From JBBIJH01 sp037446075 (GTDB lineage: Bacteria; Bacteroidota; Ignavibacteria; UBA10030; JAHEZR01): a DNA stretch of 12,819 nucleotides. The position numbers and the translations under genes are program-made. The stretch covers positions 1 through 12,819 of the forward strand of contig JBBIJH010000067.1 in the NCBI GenBank assembly GCA_037446075.1. The letters run 5' to 3'. Numbering within the stretch: the first letter of the stretch is position 1; each line of letters opens with the position of its first letter. The notes beneath the pieces were generated by a model, which was given only the letters and a program-made list of their open reading frames with translations, ran no database searches and was not told the origin of the DNA. Positions 1 to 7,136 of the stretch are shown piece by piece.

Positions 1-934
1 ATTCTTCCAGCGTAGAATTCACCACCTCGATCTGCTCTTCGAGAACCTCTGAAGTTACATCCACGACATGTAAGAGGATATCGGCCTCGACAACTTCTGT
101 GAGTGTACTCTTGAAAGAAGCAATCAGGTGATGAGGAAGCTTTCGAATGAAACCCACAGTGTCCGTGATGAGGACTTTCGATATCGGGCTTAACGTCAGG
201 AGCCTCGTCGTCGCATCGAGCGTCGCAAAGAGACGATTCTCCACGAACACATTCGCATCGGCAAGGAGGTTCAGAAGCGTTGACTTCCCGACGTTTGTGT
301 AGCCGATAAGGGCCGCACGGGTAAACTCCCGTCGACTCTTTCGCTGGGTTTCCCGTTCTCGATCGATCCTGAGAAGTTTCTCCTTTAGTGAGCGAATTCG
401 ATTCCGGATGATGCGCCGGTCGGTCTCCAACTGCTTCTCGCCCGGTCCTTTCGTACCGATCCCGCCATACTGTTTCGAAAGGTGAGTCCACTGCCGTGTG
501 AGCCGGGGTAGGAGATACTCGAGCTGAGCCAATTCGACCTGCGTCTTCGCCTCGTTCGTCCTTGCGCGAGATGCGAAAATGTCCAGAATGAGGCCGCTAC
601 GATCGAGTATCTTGCAGTTGATTGCTCGCTCGAGGTTCCGCACCTGGACGGCGCTGAGGTCGTCGTCGAAGATCACAAGGTTGATCTGGTTTTCCTCCAC
701 AAGCTTGCTGATCTCCTCCACTTTCCCTCGGCCGATGAAATAGGCGGGATCGATACGTTCGCGATCCTGGATGATCTTGAAAATTACATCCGCACCGGCC
801 GTGTCGGCGAGAAGCGCCAACTCTTCGAGATACTCGTCCGTCCTCGCCTTCGTCAGCCCGCGTCTCGCCACGCCGACGAGGATTGCGCGCTCGCGATCAC
901 TCGCTGGTCGTTCAAATTGGAAAGGGCTTTTCAT
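1..934 (-). CDS. hflX: GTPase HflX (C-terminal end cut by window edge)
   Basis: Ribosome-associated GTPase of the HflX family; known members bind the 50S subunit and split or rescue stalled 70S ribosomes in the cytoplasm. I read 311 residues from the ATG at 934-932. The N-terminal HflX domain (about residues 15-150) includes the FIGRGKVEEI stretch (66-75). The family signature GGIGTKGPGEKQLETDRR lies at 157-174, followed by a charged helix (about 175-203). The GTPase domain shows the P-loop GYTNVGKST (211-219), switch I around ATLDATTR (237-244) and the G3 motif DTVGF (258-262). The NKxD motif and C-terminal domain would lie beyond base 1, so the gene is partial only because of the window edge. 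A GAGG-type ribosome binding site sits very close to the ATG. The start is 15 bases after the stop of the BatA-like gene, so the two are probably co-transcribed. Identification is firm. Confidence 0.96.
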   Translation of the reverse strand, partial: MKSPFQFERPASDRERAILVGVARRGLTKARTDEYLEELALLADTAGADVIFKIIQDRERIDPAYFIGRGKVEEISKLVEENQINLVIFDDDLSAVQVRNLERAINCKILDRSGLILDIFASRARTNEAKTQVELAQLEYLLPRLTRQWTHLSKQYGGIGTKGPGEKQLETDRRIIRNRIRSLKEKLLRIDRERETQRKSRREFTRAALIGYTNVGKSTLLNLLADANVFVENRLFATLDATTRLLTLSPISKVLITDTVGFIRKLPHHLIASFKSTLTEVVEADILLHVVDVTSEVLEEQIEVVNSTLEE

Positions 935-949
935 CCTTCCTCACGCAGA

Positions 950-3142
950 TCAGTGACTTGCTGTCTTCCCACCCTCTTCTGCTATTTCTCTTCCGAGAAT
1001 CAGCTCGACAACTGCACAGAAAACCGCCAGCAGAAGAAAATATTTCCAGAGCTCCACGCCGAATCGTGCTTGTAGGACTCGAGCCTCAAGAGGCTGAACT
1101 TGTTCGAGGACCTGAATTCTATCCAAGCTGAATCCCTGCTTCTCAAGCCACCTCCTTGCTTCCTCTGGCTTCAGCCTCCTGAGGTCAGATTCCTTCGGGT
1201 CGACGTTCACGGCGAAGGCAATTTGCAGACGGTCACCTTGCAGGAGTTCGTGAATCCCGGCAGCCTTCGTGTTCCGGATGACAAAAAGCTTCTCGCCCGT
1301 TCTCCCTTGAACTTCCCTGGGTTGCAGCATCTCCTCCTCTCCATCGGGAGAGCGGTGACGAATGCTCACGTCCGGTACCCCCTGGATTCTCTTTGCAGGA
1401 AGCGATACCGTGAGCGGAATCCCTGAGTAGCCCATCGGAGGCTCTTCCGCGGGCGCCGCGAGGTATGCAACCGAACGGCGAACGAGTGGCGCAAAGAGAC
1501 CCTTCAGAGGAAAGTTCGACCACGTGGGCGTGGCCGGTACCGTGAAAACGAGGAGTTTGCCAAGCCCGATCGTATACTCGGTGAGAAACGATGTCCCGTC
1601 GGAAAGTTTGATAATACTTCGTCCACTCCTCCCCGGGAGATGCTCGAGCGTTGAATGAATCTCCGGTGATTCGAGAGCTCTCCGGGTTCCTCTCCTCCCC
1701 GAAACTTTCTCATCAAACATCCCTGAAAAGAGAGGGTGCTTGAGGTCCGCGCTCTCGAACGATAAGAAGGAACCACCCTTCAATTCTCCTACGCTTTTCA
1801 GGCTAAAGGGTGACAGTTGGAAGGCTCGGCAAAACACTTCATTGTAATTGTCCAACTGAACTTTGTCCCCGGGGAAGAGAATCATACCCCCTCCCGTTGA
1901 TACGTACTGCCTAAGCCTCTCCGCCTCCGCTGTCGTTAGGGATGAGGTATTGGCGACAATCAAAACATCGAAGCGCGGTAGTGCGGTCATCAGAAGCTTT
2001 GACGGATGAACCGTCTCGATGGAAACAGACCCTTTACTTCGCTCATCCGCTGTGAGGGCCAAGTTCAAGTAGGCAACATCAGCTTGTGATTCGGTCACAA
2101 ATAGAACCGCGATTTTCTCCGGCACGAACAAGGTGAAATAGCGCACATTATCCGGATCGATGACGTCCGGCTCGGTCTGCACATACCCGCTGATGTAACC
2201 TCCGCGCTTCGGAACCGCACTGAAGTCGAGGTTGATGACAGCACCCGCGGGAAGGTCCACGCTTCTTTGCATTACACGTGTTCCATCGAAGTACAAACTG
2301 CTCGTGTAGTTTCTGAGGTCACTGGTTCCATAGTTTTGCAGACGGACCTGGAATAAAACGGGCCGAGAACTTTCAAGAATCTTGCTCTTCAGCTCGACCG
2401 AATCGACGCACACATTGCTGAAGGTCCCCGCGCCAACAGGAACGAGGAAGACCCTCGTCCCTCTATCGACCGCAGGTTGAGGCGAGTCGGAGCTTTTCAG
2501 GAAAGACTGCCTTGACTCGGTTGCAAAGTTTGTCTTCTGGAGGTCGGTAACCAGATAAATCTCTTTGTTCAGGTTCGTGGATTGTCGGAGTGCAGCTCTG
2601 GCTCTCTGGAGCAATTCTCCCAGGGAATGCCGGCTCATTGAGATCCTGGTTTCCTCAACGGCCAAGCGTACCGCTGCAAGATCGTGCGTCGGGCTTTCCG
2701 AGTTATTACCCGGATTACCTTCCGAGAATTTCTGGAAATAGACCTCGTCTCCCTCCTTGATTGCCGTGAGAATTTCTAGGGCGGATGCCTTGGCCTGGTT
2801 GATGAGAGAGCCTTTCTCCTCCATCGCCGCCATACTAAAGGAATCGTCCAGCATCAGAACTACGGTCGTTTTCGCCTGCGTTCCTATGCCTCCAAATGCC
2901 GTACCCCGGAGAGCCGGGCGAGCGAAAGCAAGCACAAGCGAGGCAATGACCAGGGTTCGAAGAATCAGCAAAAGAATCTGACGAAGCTTGAGTCGACGCA
3001 TCTGGCTTTTCTGGAGTTCCTTTAGAAATGCAAGGGTGCTGAATTCAACCGTGCGGAGTTTTCTTAGATTGAGAAGATGCAGAAGAACGGGAATCGCCAC
3101 AGCGACCAAGCCGAAGAGGACTGCTGGGTTTAAGAAGCTCAT
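950..3142 (-). CDS. BatA-type membrane protein with VWA and Rossmann-like domains
   Basis: Predicted inner-membrane protein of 730 residues. Residues 1-77 match the BatA/aerotolerance N-terminal module: two hydrophobic segments (about 5-25 and 55-75) around the basic stretch LRKLRTVEFSTLAFLKELQK. A von Willebrand A domain follows (about 92-240) with the metal-site motif DDSFS (99-103) and a later acidic site in YLVTDLQ (196-202). Residues 250-335 look like a beta-rich linker. Residues 343-440 resemble a glutamine-amidotransferase-like Rossmann fold (KIAVLFVT; FDVLIVANTS; GGGMILFPGD), with no catalytic cysteine apparent. A last hydrophobic segment lies at 699-716. I chose the ATG at 3142 because BatA proteins begin this way (MSFLNPAVLF). 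The frame stays open upstream to 3532, but that extension runs antisense to the patatin gene and is low complexity. Bat proteins are usually beside MoxR-type ATPases and DUF58 genes; none is seen here. The exact role is unknown. A promoter-like sequence lies upstream and hflX follows. Confidence 0.88.
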   Translation of the reverse strand: MSFLNPAVLFGLVAVAIPVLLHLLNLRKLRTVEFSTLAFLKELQKSQMRRLKLRQILLLILRTLVIASLVLAFARPALRGTAFGGIGTQAKTTVVLMLDDSFSMAAMEEKGSLINQAKASALEILTAIKEGDEVYFQKFSEGNPGNNSESPTHDLAAVRLAVEETRISMSRHSLGELLQRARAALRQSTNLNKEIYLVTDLQKTNFATESRQSFLKSSDSPQPAVDRGTRVFLVPVGAGTFSNVCVDSVELKSKILESSRPVLFQVRLQNYGTSDLRNYTSSLYFDGTRVMQRSVDLPAGAVINLDFSAVPKRGGYISGYVQTEPDVIDPDNVRYFTLFVPEKIAVLFVTESQADVAYLNLALTADERSKGSVSIETVHPSKLLMTALPRFDVLIVANTSSLTTAEAERLRQYVSTGGGMILFPGDKVQLDNYNEVFCRAFQLSPFSLKSVGELKGGSFLSFESADLKHPLFSGMFDEKVSGRRGTRRALESPEIHSTLEHLPGRSGRSIIKLSDGTSFLTEYTIGLGKLLVFTVPATPTWSNFPLKGLFAPLVRRSVAYLAAPAEEPPMGYSGIPLTVSLPAKRIQGVPDVSIRHRSPDGEEEMLQPREVQGRTGEKLFVIRNTKAAGIHELLQGDRLQIAFAVNVDPKESDLRRLKPEEARRWLEKQGFSLDRIQVLEQVQPLEARVLQARFGVELWKYFLLLAVFCAVVELILGREIAEEGGKTASH

Positions 3143-3178
3143 AAAGGCGGGAATCGCTCTCCACAAATTTCCTAGTTC

Positions 3179-3207
3179 ATGATAGCAAGTTCTCGTCTGA
3201 AAAGCAA
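3179..3207 (-). promoter_or_regulatory. Candidate promoter of the BatA-like/hflX operon
   Basis: Read on the minus strand, TTGCTT (3207-3202) and TATCAT (3184-3179) are separated by exactly 17 bases, as in a sigma-70 type promoter. Transcription would begin near 3172, leaving a leader of about 30 bases before the ATG at 3142. It is called on sequence resemblance and position only. Confidence 0.5.
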
Positions 3208-3242
3208 GGTAGACCCTGTTCTTGATCGACCTCGCAGTAGAA

Positions 3243-3271
3243 TTGCATTTCCCCCGATCTTTTTGTACGTT
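3243..3271 (+). promoter_or_regulatory. Candidate promoter of the patatin-Omp85 gene
   Basis: TTGCAT (3243-3248) and TACGTT (3266-3271) are separated by 17 bases, and the predicted start of transcription is about 20 bases before the ATG at 3299. The -10 element is weaker than on the opposite strand. The two candidates are divergent, with -35 elements about 35 bases apart, so one regulator could act on both. Confidence 0.4.
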
Positions 3272-3298
3272 TGATGTGACTTCAAATGATCCAGCCCG

Positions 3299-6025
3299 AT
3301 GTGTCTCGGTCCAAAGCGGTTGTTGTGTGTGGCAGTCCTTTTTTTTCTTCCGGCGATTAGTTTTTCGCAGTCGGGCACGATCATTCGTCCCCGGCTTGGC
3401 CCACAGGAAAAGAAAATCCCCCATTTGCTCCCGTATCGTCCCCTGCTGTACCCGCGCGTTGCTCTCGTTCTGAGCGGCGGAGGATCGAGAGGTGTCTCGC
3501 AGATCGGCGTCCTCAGGGTACTCGAAAGGCATCGTATTCCCATCGATCTGATCGTCGGGACGAGCATGGGTGCCATCATCGGCGGACTTTATGCTTCTGG
3601 ATACTCACCCGACGATTTGGAGAGAATCGTAGATTCCACAAACTGGGTGGAGACACTCTCCCTCTCCGATGAAGCACGGCGAACAGACCTTTTCGTAGAC
3701 CAAAAGTTACGACAGGAACCGGGTTTCCTCGTCATTCGACTGGAGGGCCTGCAGCCGATCATCCCTTCCTCCCTTTCCAGTGGACAGCGGCTGACGAACG
3801 TGCTGAATCGACTGATCCTCCAGAGCGTGTATCGAGCCGCGCCGACATTCGATGATCTAAAGATCCCATTCCGAGCCGTCGCGACGGATCTCGTCTCCGG
3901 CACGCGGGTGGTCATCAGCCGGGGTGACCTAACAGAAGCCTTGAGAGCAAGTACGACCGTCCCCCTCGTGTTCAGTCCCGTTGACAAAGATTCAATGCTC
4001 TTGATGGACGGCGGACTCGTCTCAAATATCCCTGTCGATGTCGCACGACAAAGTGGTTCCGACGTCGTCATCGCCGTAAACACTACGAGTGGATTTCGAA
4101 GGGCTGATCAGCTTTCCGCCCCCTGGGAAACCGCAGATCAGATCGTCAATGTCATGCAACAGCTTTCGAACCAACAGCAGCTCCGGCAAGCCGATATCGT
4201 CATCACACCAAGGCTTGGGAACCGCCTCTCGTCAGATTTCTCAGACCTTGATTCGCTTATCCTTCTTGGGGAACAAGCGGCAGAGGAAAGAATTGCGGAC
4301 ATTCTTGCTCGCTCGAAGACTCCTCTGTACCTGACGAGTGCATCCACCTCGGCGTCAAGCACGCAACCCGCGGTTTATTTCCGGGGGGATCCTGTCCCGG
4401 ACAGCATAAAACAAATCATCCTCTCGGCAGCGGAATCGGGGTACAACGAGGAAATCATCGAACGGGGAGTTGGGCTGATTTACGGGTTGGGTGATTATCG
4501 CGACGCCTATGCCGATGTCGTACAGGACAGTGCGCGAGTCGAAGTAACATATACAGCGAAGCATAATCCCATTCTCCGAGAAATGAAATTCAGCGGGGCA
4601 CGCCTCATCCCCGATTCTCTGTTGATCGCAAACTTCAGGGGTCTACTGGGAAAGGTCATCAATCATCATCAGGGCCAACGCGCGCTCGAGAAACTCATAA
4701 ACTGTTACCGAGCAGAGGGCTATTCGCTGGCGCGAATCGACTCAGTGTATTTCGATGAAAGCACGGGGCTTGCAACGGTCTGGCTTGACGAGGGTCGGAT
4801 TTCGAGGCTAGAACTTGAAGGCAATGAAAAAACCAAGGAATATGTCATCCTGCGTGAGTTTCCGCTGAGAGAAGGGCACTTTTTTTCCTTGAAGAAGGCC
4901 ACAGAGGGGGTCACCCACATCCTGAGCACGAACCTCTTCCAGCGTGTACTTCTCAGTGTAAAGTATGAGAGCGACAAGCCGATTCTCGTCATTAAGGTCA
5001 AAGAAAAAAGTCCTGAATTACTGCGCGTTGGCTTTCGCGTCGATAGTGAGCGAAATACCCAGCTCTCCGTCGACTTGCGAAACGACAATTTCAAGGGAAC
5101 GGGGACTGAGATAGGGCTCAACGGGGCCGGGGGTGCAAGAAATCGGGACTTCCGGCTCGAATATAGGACTGACAGAATCTTCAATTCTTACTTTTCCTTT
5201 GATCTTGAAGTCTTTCACAGACTCAGAGACATCTTCACCTACCGGGATGGCATCTCGTCTCGGATCAGCCGGTGGGTACGAGAACAGATCGGAGAGTACC
5301 GCCAGATCAAGTATGGCGGGTCCCTGATGCTCGGGACCCAGATGGGGAGATTAGGAAACGTCACCGGGGAGGTACGGGTTGAGAATCATCAGATCAAGGG
5401 TCTGGAGGGAACTGGATACACTCCGGAACGCTTCCGGCTGATCGCACTCCGGTTTGCATCCACGATCGACACGCAAGACCGATTTCCTTTCCCGATGGAC
5501 GGGATGTTCATGAGAGCTTTCTACGAATCCGCGGTCTCAGAACTTGGCAGCAAGGCAAGCTACTCTAAGGTGTTCTTCACGTACGAATATTTCTCCACTC
5601 ATTTTCGCGTGCACACGCTTCATCCGAAGTTCACCTTTGGCTACGCAGACGAGACGCTCCCGCTGAGTGAACAGTTCAGTTTGGGAGGGCAGGATTCGTT
5701 CTTCGGGCTGCGAGAGGACGATCGACGAGGCAGGCAGATATTTCTTTTCAACTTGGAATATCGGTTGGCTCTTCCTTTTAAATTCGTCTTCGACAGCTAC
5801 TTGAAACTTCGGTACGACCTCGGGTCCGTCTGGCGAATTCCGGAAGACATTCGACTGCGCGACCTCCACCATGGGATAGGCCTCGAGCTTGCTCTCGACA
5901 CCCCGGTCGGGCCAGCACAGTTTGCGGTCGGAAGAAGTTTCCTATTCCGCCGCGATTTACCGGACAATCCACTCAGCTTCGGGCCCTATCAAGTCTATTT
6001 CTCCATCGGGTACCGAGTGCTCTGA
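3299..6025 (+). CDS. Patatin-like phospholipase fused to POTRA domains and an Omp85 barrel (type Vd autotransporter)
   Basis: Predicted outer-membrane protein of 908 residues. Residues 1-24 form a Sec signal peptide (basic start, hydrophobic core, likely cut after FSQ). The patatin domain (about 52-340) has the oxyanion motif GGGSRG (60-65), the nucleophile motif GTSMG (Ser89) and DGG (Asp237), so the Ser-Asp dyad is intact and lipid acyl-hydrolase activity is expected. Three POTRA-like repeats follow, at about 357-422, 425-498 and 500-570; the last, with GNEKTKEYVILRE, is the clearest. A barrel of the Omp85 family spans about 572-908, and the L6-loop region reads SLGGQDSFFGLRED (794-807). 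The order matches PlpD/FplA-type type Vd autotransporters, in which the barrel anchors or exports the patatin domain. ATG 3299 is used because a stop at 3287 closes the frame; no Shine-Dalgarno is seen. The C-terminus ends in Leu rather than the usual Phe or Trp. The domain order is certain; the three-POTRA count is my reading, and substrate and partners are unknown. Confidence 0.93.
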   Translation: MCLGPKRLLCVAVLFFLPAISFSQSGTIIRPRLGPQEKKIPHLLPYRPLLYPRVALVLSGGGSRGVSQIGVLRVLERHRIPIDLIVGTSMGAIIGGLYASGYSPDDLERIVDSTNWVETLSLSDEARRTDLFVDQKLRQEPGFLVIRLEGLQPIIPSSLSSGQRLTNVLNRLILQSVYRAAPTFDDLKIPFRAVATDLVSGTRVVISRGDLTEALRASTTVPLVFSPVDKDSMLLMDGGLVSNIPVDVARQSGSDVVIAVNTTSGFRRADQLSAPWETADQIVNVMQQLSNQQQLRQADIVITPRLGNRLSSDFSDLDSLILLGEQAAEERIADILARSKTPLYLTSASTSASSTQPAVYFRGDPVPDSIKQIILSAAESGYNEEIIERGVGLIYGLGDYRDAYADVVQDSARVEVTYTAKHNPILREMKFSGARLIPDSLLIANFRGLLGKVINHHQGQRALEKLINCYRAEGYSLARIDSVYFDESTGLATVWLDEGRISRLELEGNEKTKEYVILREFPLREGHFFSLKKATEGVTHILSTNLFQRVLLSVKYESDKPILVIKVKEKSPELLRVGFRVDSERNTQLSVDLRNDNFKGTGTEIGLNGAGGARNRDFRLEYRTDRIFNSYFSFDLEVFHRLRDIFTYRDGISSRISRWVREQIGEYRQIKYGGSLMLGTQMGRLGNVTGEVRVENHQIKGLEGTGYTPERFRLIALRFASTIDTQDRFPFPMDGMFMRAFYESAVSELGSKASYSKVFFTYEYFSTHFRVHTLHPKFTFGYADETLPLSEQFSLGGQDSFFGLREDDRRGRQIFLFNLEYRLALPFKFVFDSYLKLRYDLGSVWRIPEDIRLRDLHHGIGLELALDTPVGPAQFAVGRSFLFRRDLPDNPLSFGPYQVYFSIGYRVL

Positions 6026-6028
6026 CAG

Positions 6029-6046
6029 GCGGCGATTAACGGCCGC
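6029..6046 (+). terminator. Weak hairpin after the patatin gene
   Basis: GCGGC (6029-6033) and GCCGC (6042-6046) can pair around an 8-base loop just after the TGA at 6023-6025. There is no T-run after it, so it is at best an atypical or factor-assisted terminator. The rest of 6047-6115 shows nothing recognisable. Confidence 0.2.
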
Positions 6047-6115
6047 AACCCCCTCTGCATAGAGTAGCTGCAGTTATTGAAGAAGGCCCGGGAGATTCTT
6101 TCCTGCGCAGCTTGC

Positions 6116-6144
6116 TTGACCTTCCTACCTAATTTTCTTATCTT
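6116..6144 (+). promoter_or_regulatory. Candidate promoter of the 87-residue protein gene
   Basis: TTGACC (6116-6121) and TATCTT (6139-6144) are 17 bases apart, the best sigma-70 type match in the window. Transcription would start near 6151, about 17 bases before the ATG at 6168. The short leader agrees with the absence of a Shine-Dalgarno there. This suggests the downstream genes are not simply read through from the patatin gene. Confidence 0.55.
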
Positions 6145-6167
6145 CATTGGCGACTGATGAACTCTTT

Positions 6168-6431
6168 ATGACTACGAAACCACCACCAACTTTCATTCCC
6201 GCTCCAGAAGAATCGATCGAAAAGATCGCCTACAACAGCGTGGCAACGATTCCGACCCAAGAGCCAAACGACCAGAACCGCCTTGGGTATCATGTCTGGC
6301 TCTGGCTCTCGAAGCAAGACGGAACCCTGGAGGATGCAGTGCGAGTTTCAAAAGCGCGCACACTGATTCCAGCGGAAGAGGCCGTGAGAATCATCCGAGA
6401 GAAGCTTCAAGAGCAAGGTGTCCAGTTGTAG
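6168..6431 (+). CDS. Small protein of unknown function (87 residues)
   Basis: I do not recognise a family. The 87-residue product begins MTTKPPPTF with a proline-rich, probably disordered start. It has a central part with aromatic residues (GYHVWLWLSKQDG) and two likely helices rich in charge and alanine (about 52-62 and 66-82), ending GVQL. It has no signal peptide, membrane segment or cysteine and is probably cytoplasmic. The frame is open upstream to a TTG at 6147, but the ATG at 6168 is preferred because a promoter-like element ends at 6144 and the TTG would fall at or before the start of transcription. It ends with TAG. The cyclodeaminase gene begins 75 bases later in the same reading frame. 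Balanced codon use and the promoter make a real gene likely, but the call rests on no homology. Confidence 0.6.
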   Translation: MTTKPPPTFIPAPEESIEKIAYNSVATIPTQEPNDQNRLGYHVWLWLSKQDGTLEDAVRVSKARTLIPAEEAVRIIREKLQEQGVQL

Positions 6432-6442
6432 TTATCACAAAC

Positions 6443-6482
6443 CCTCCTTCCTTTTGGAGGACAACGACGAAATCGTTCCTCC
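6443..6482 (+). promoter_or_regulatory. Two competing hairpins between the small gene and the cyclodeaminase gene
   Basis: CCTCC (6443-6447), GGAGG (6456-6460) and CCTCC (6478-6482) lie in a row. The middle GGAGG can pair with the first CCTCC around an 8-base loop. It can also pair with the second, where an extra inner stem AACGA (6463-6467)/TCGTT (6473-6477) closes a CGAAA loop. The second fold has ten pairs with a two-base bulge and should win. It could end transcription of the small gene (though no T-run follows), or act as an RNA switch or protect the RNA. The GGAGG is about 46 bases before the ATG at 6507, too far to serve as its Shine-Dalgarno directly. Confidence 0.35.
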
Positions 6483-6506
6483 AGTCCCCCATCATTCAGA
6501 AACCTA

Positions 6507-7130
6507 ATGCTACTCACGAGAACGCTCACAGATTTTCTTGACGAACTCGCTGCCAGCTCCGCTGCGCCGGGGGGCGGGAGCGCAGCTGCCCTTTCAGGGG
6601 CCGTGGGTGTTGCATTGACATCCATGGTGTGCCGATTGACAATTGGAAAGCCCAAGTATGCCGATGCGCAACAGGAGATGGAAGACACGCTGCGGCGGGC
6701 GGAGGAACTGCGAACCTCCTTCACTCAATTGATCGAGAGAGACACCGAAGCATTCAACTCTGTGATGCGAGCCTACGGGTTGCCGAAGGAGACCGAGGAG
6801 GAGAAACAAAAGCGAAGTGAAGCAATTCAGGAGGCAGTGCGAGAGGCAACGCTGGTCCCGCTCAAGGTTATGGAGCTGAGCCAGGAAGCTCTTTCTCTAA
6901 CAAAGATTGCGGCGTAGAAAGCGAACGTGAACTCGATCTCTGACGCCGGTGTCGCTGCGGCGATGCTTCGAGCTGCTTCAGCAAGCGCAGCGATGAACGT
7001 TCGAATCAACCTTCCCACGCTGAAAGATCTATCGTTTGTGGAGGAGACGACAAGGAAACAGGAAAGGCTATCTAGGAAAGTAGAAGAGCTGGCCGAACAA
7101 GTCCTGCAGATCGTCAACTCAAAGCTCTAA
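6507..7130 (+). pseudogene. Cyclodeaminase/cyclohydrolase (FTCD C-terminal family) gene with an in-frame TAG
   Basis: The family acts on tetrahydrofolate one-carbon units: formimino-THF cyclodeaminase or methenyl-THF cyclohydrolase, all-helical cytoplasmic enzymes of about 180-210 residues. The reading frame 6507-7130 would give 207 residues if codon 137 (TAG, 6915-6917) were read through. The first part (136 residues) has the folate-site motif APGGGSAAAL (20-29) and RDTEAFNSVMRAYGLPK (78-94). The part after the TAG continues in the same frame with the conserved VNSISDAGVAAAML and a helical tail, ending with TAA. No frameshift is present, only the one stop. Start ATG 6507 is the only reasonable start; the frame has no alternative start codon after the TAG at 6429. 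The 3' part could in principle be made alone from GTG 6927. This may be a recent nonsense mutation, a sequence error, a suppressed amber codon, or two separate chains. Its stop is 6 bases from the convergent rsmE stop. Family is sure; its state is not. Confidence 0.75.
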
Positions 7131-7136
7131 GATAGA

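Noticed and set aside
3143..3532. N-terminal extension of the BatA-like frame, which would make it 860 residues
   Set aside because: It overlaps the patatin signal peptide and catalytic region on the other strand, is low complexity, and the BatA family begins at the ATG at 3142; a promoter-like sequence lies inside the extension.
3299..4083. The patatin domain as an effector of an anti-phage system such as CBASS
   Set aside because: It has a signal peptide, POTRA domains and an outer-membrane barrel in the same chain, and no nucleotide cyclase or sensor gene is nearby.
3589..4083. 164-codon open frame on the minus strand
   Set aside because: Antisense to the patatin catalytic domain, serine/arginine-rich composition typical of shadow frames.
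7131..7136. Bidirectional terminator between the convergent cyclodeaminase and rsmE genes
   Set aside because: Only 6 bases separate the stops and no stem with a T-run is seen around them.
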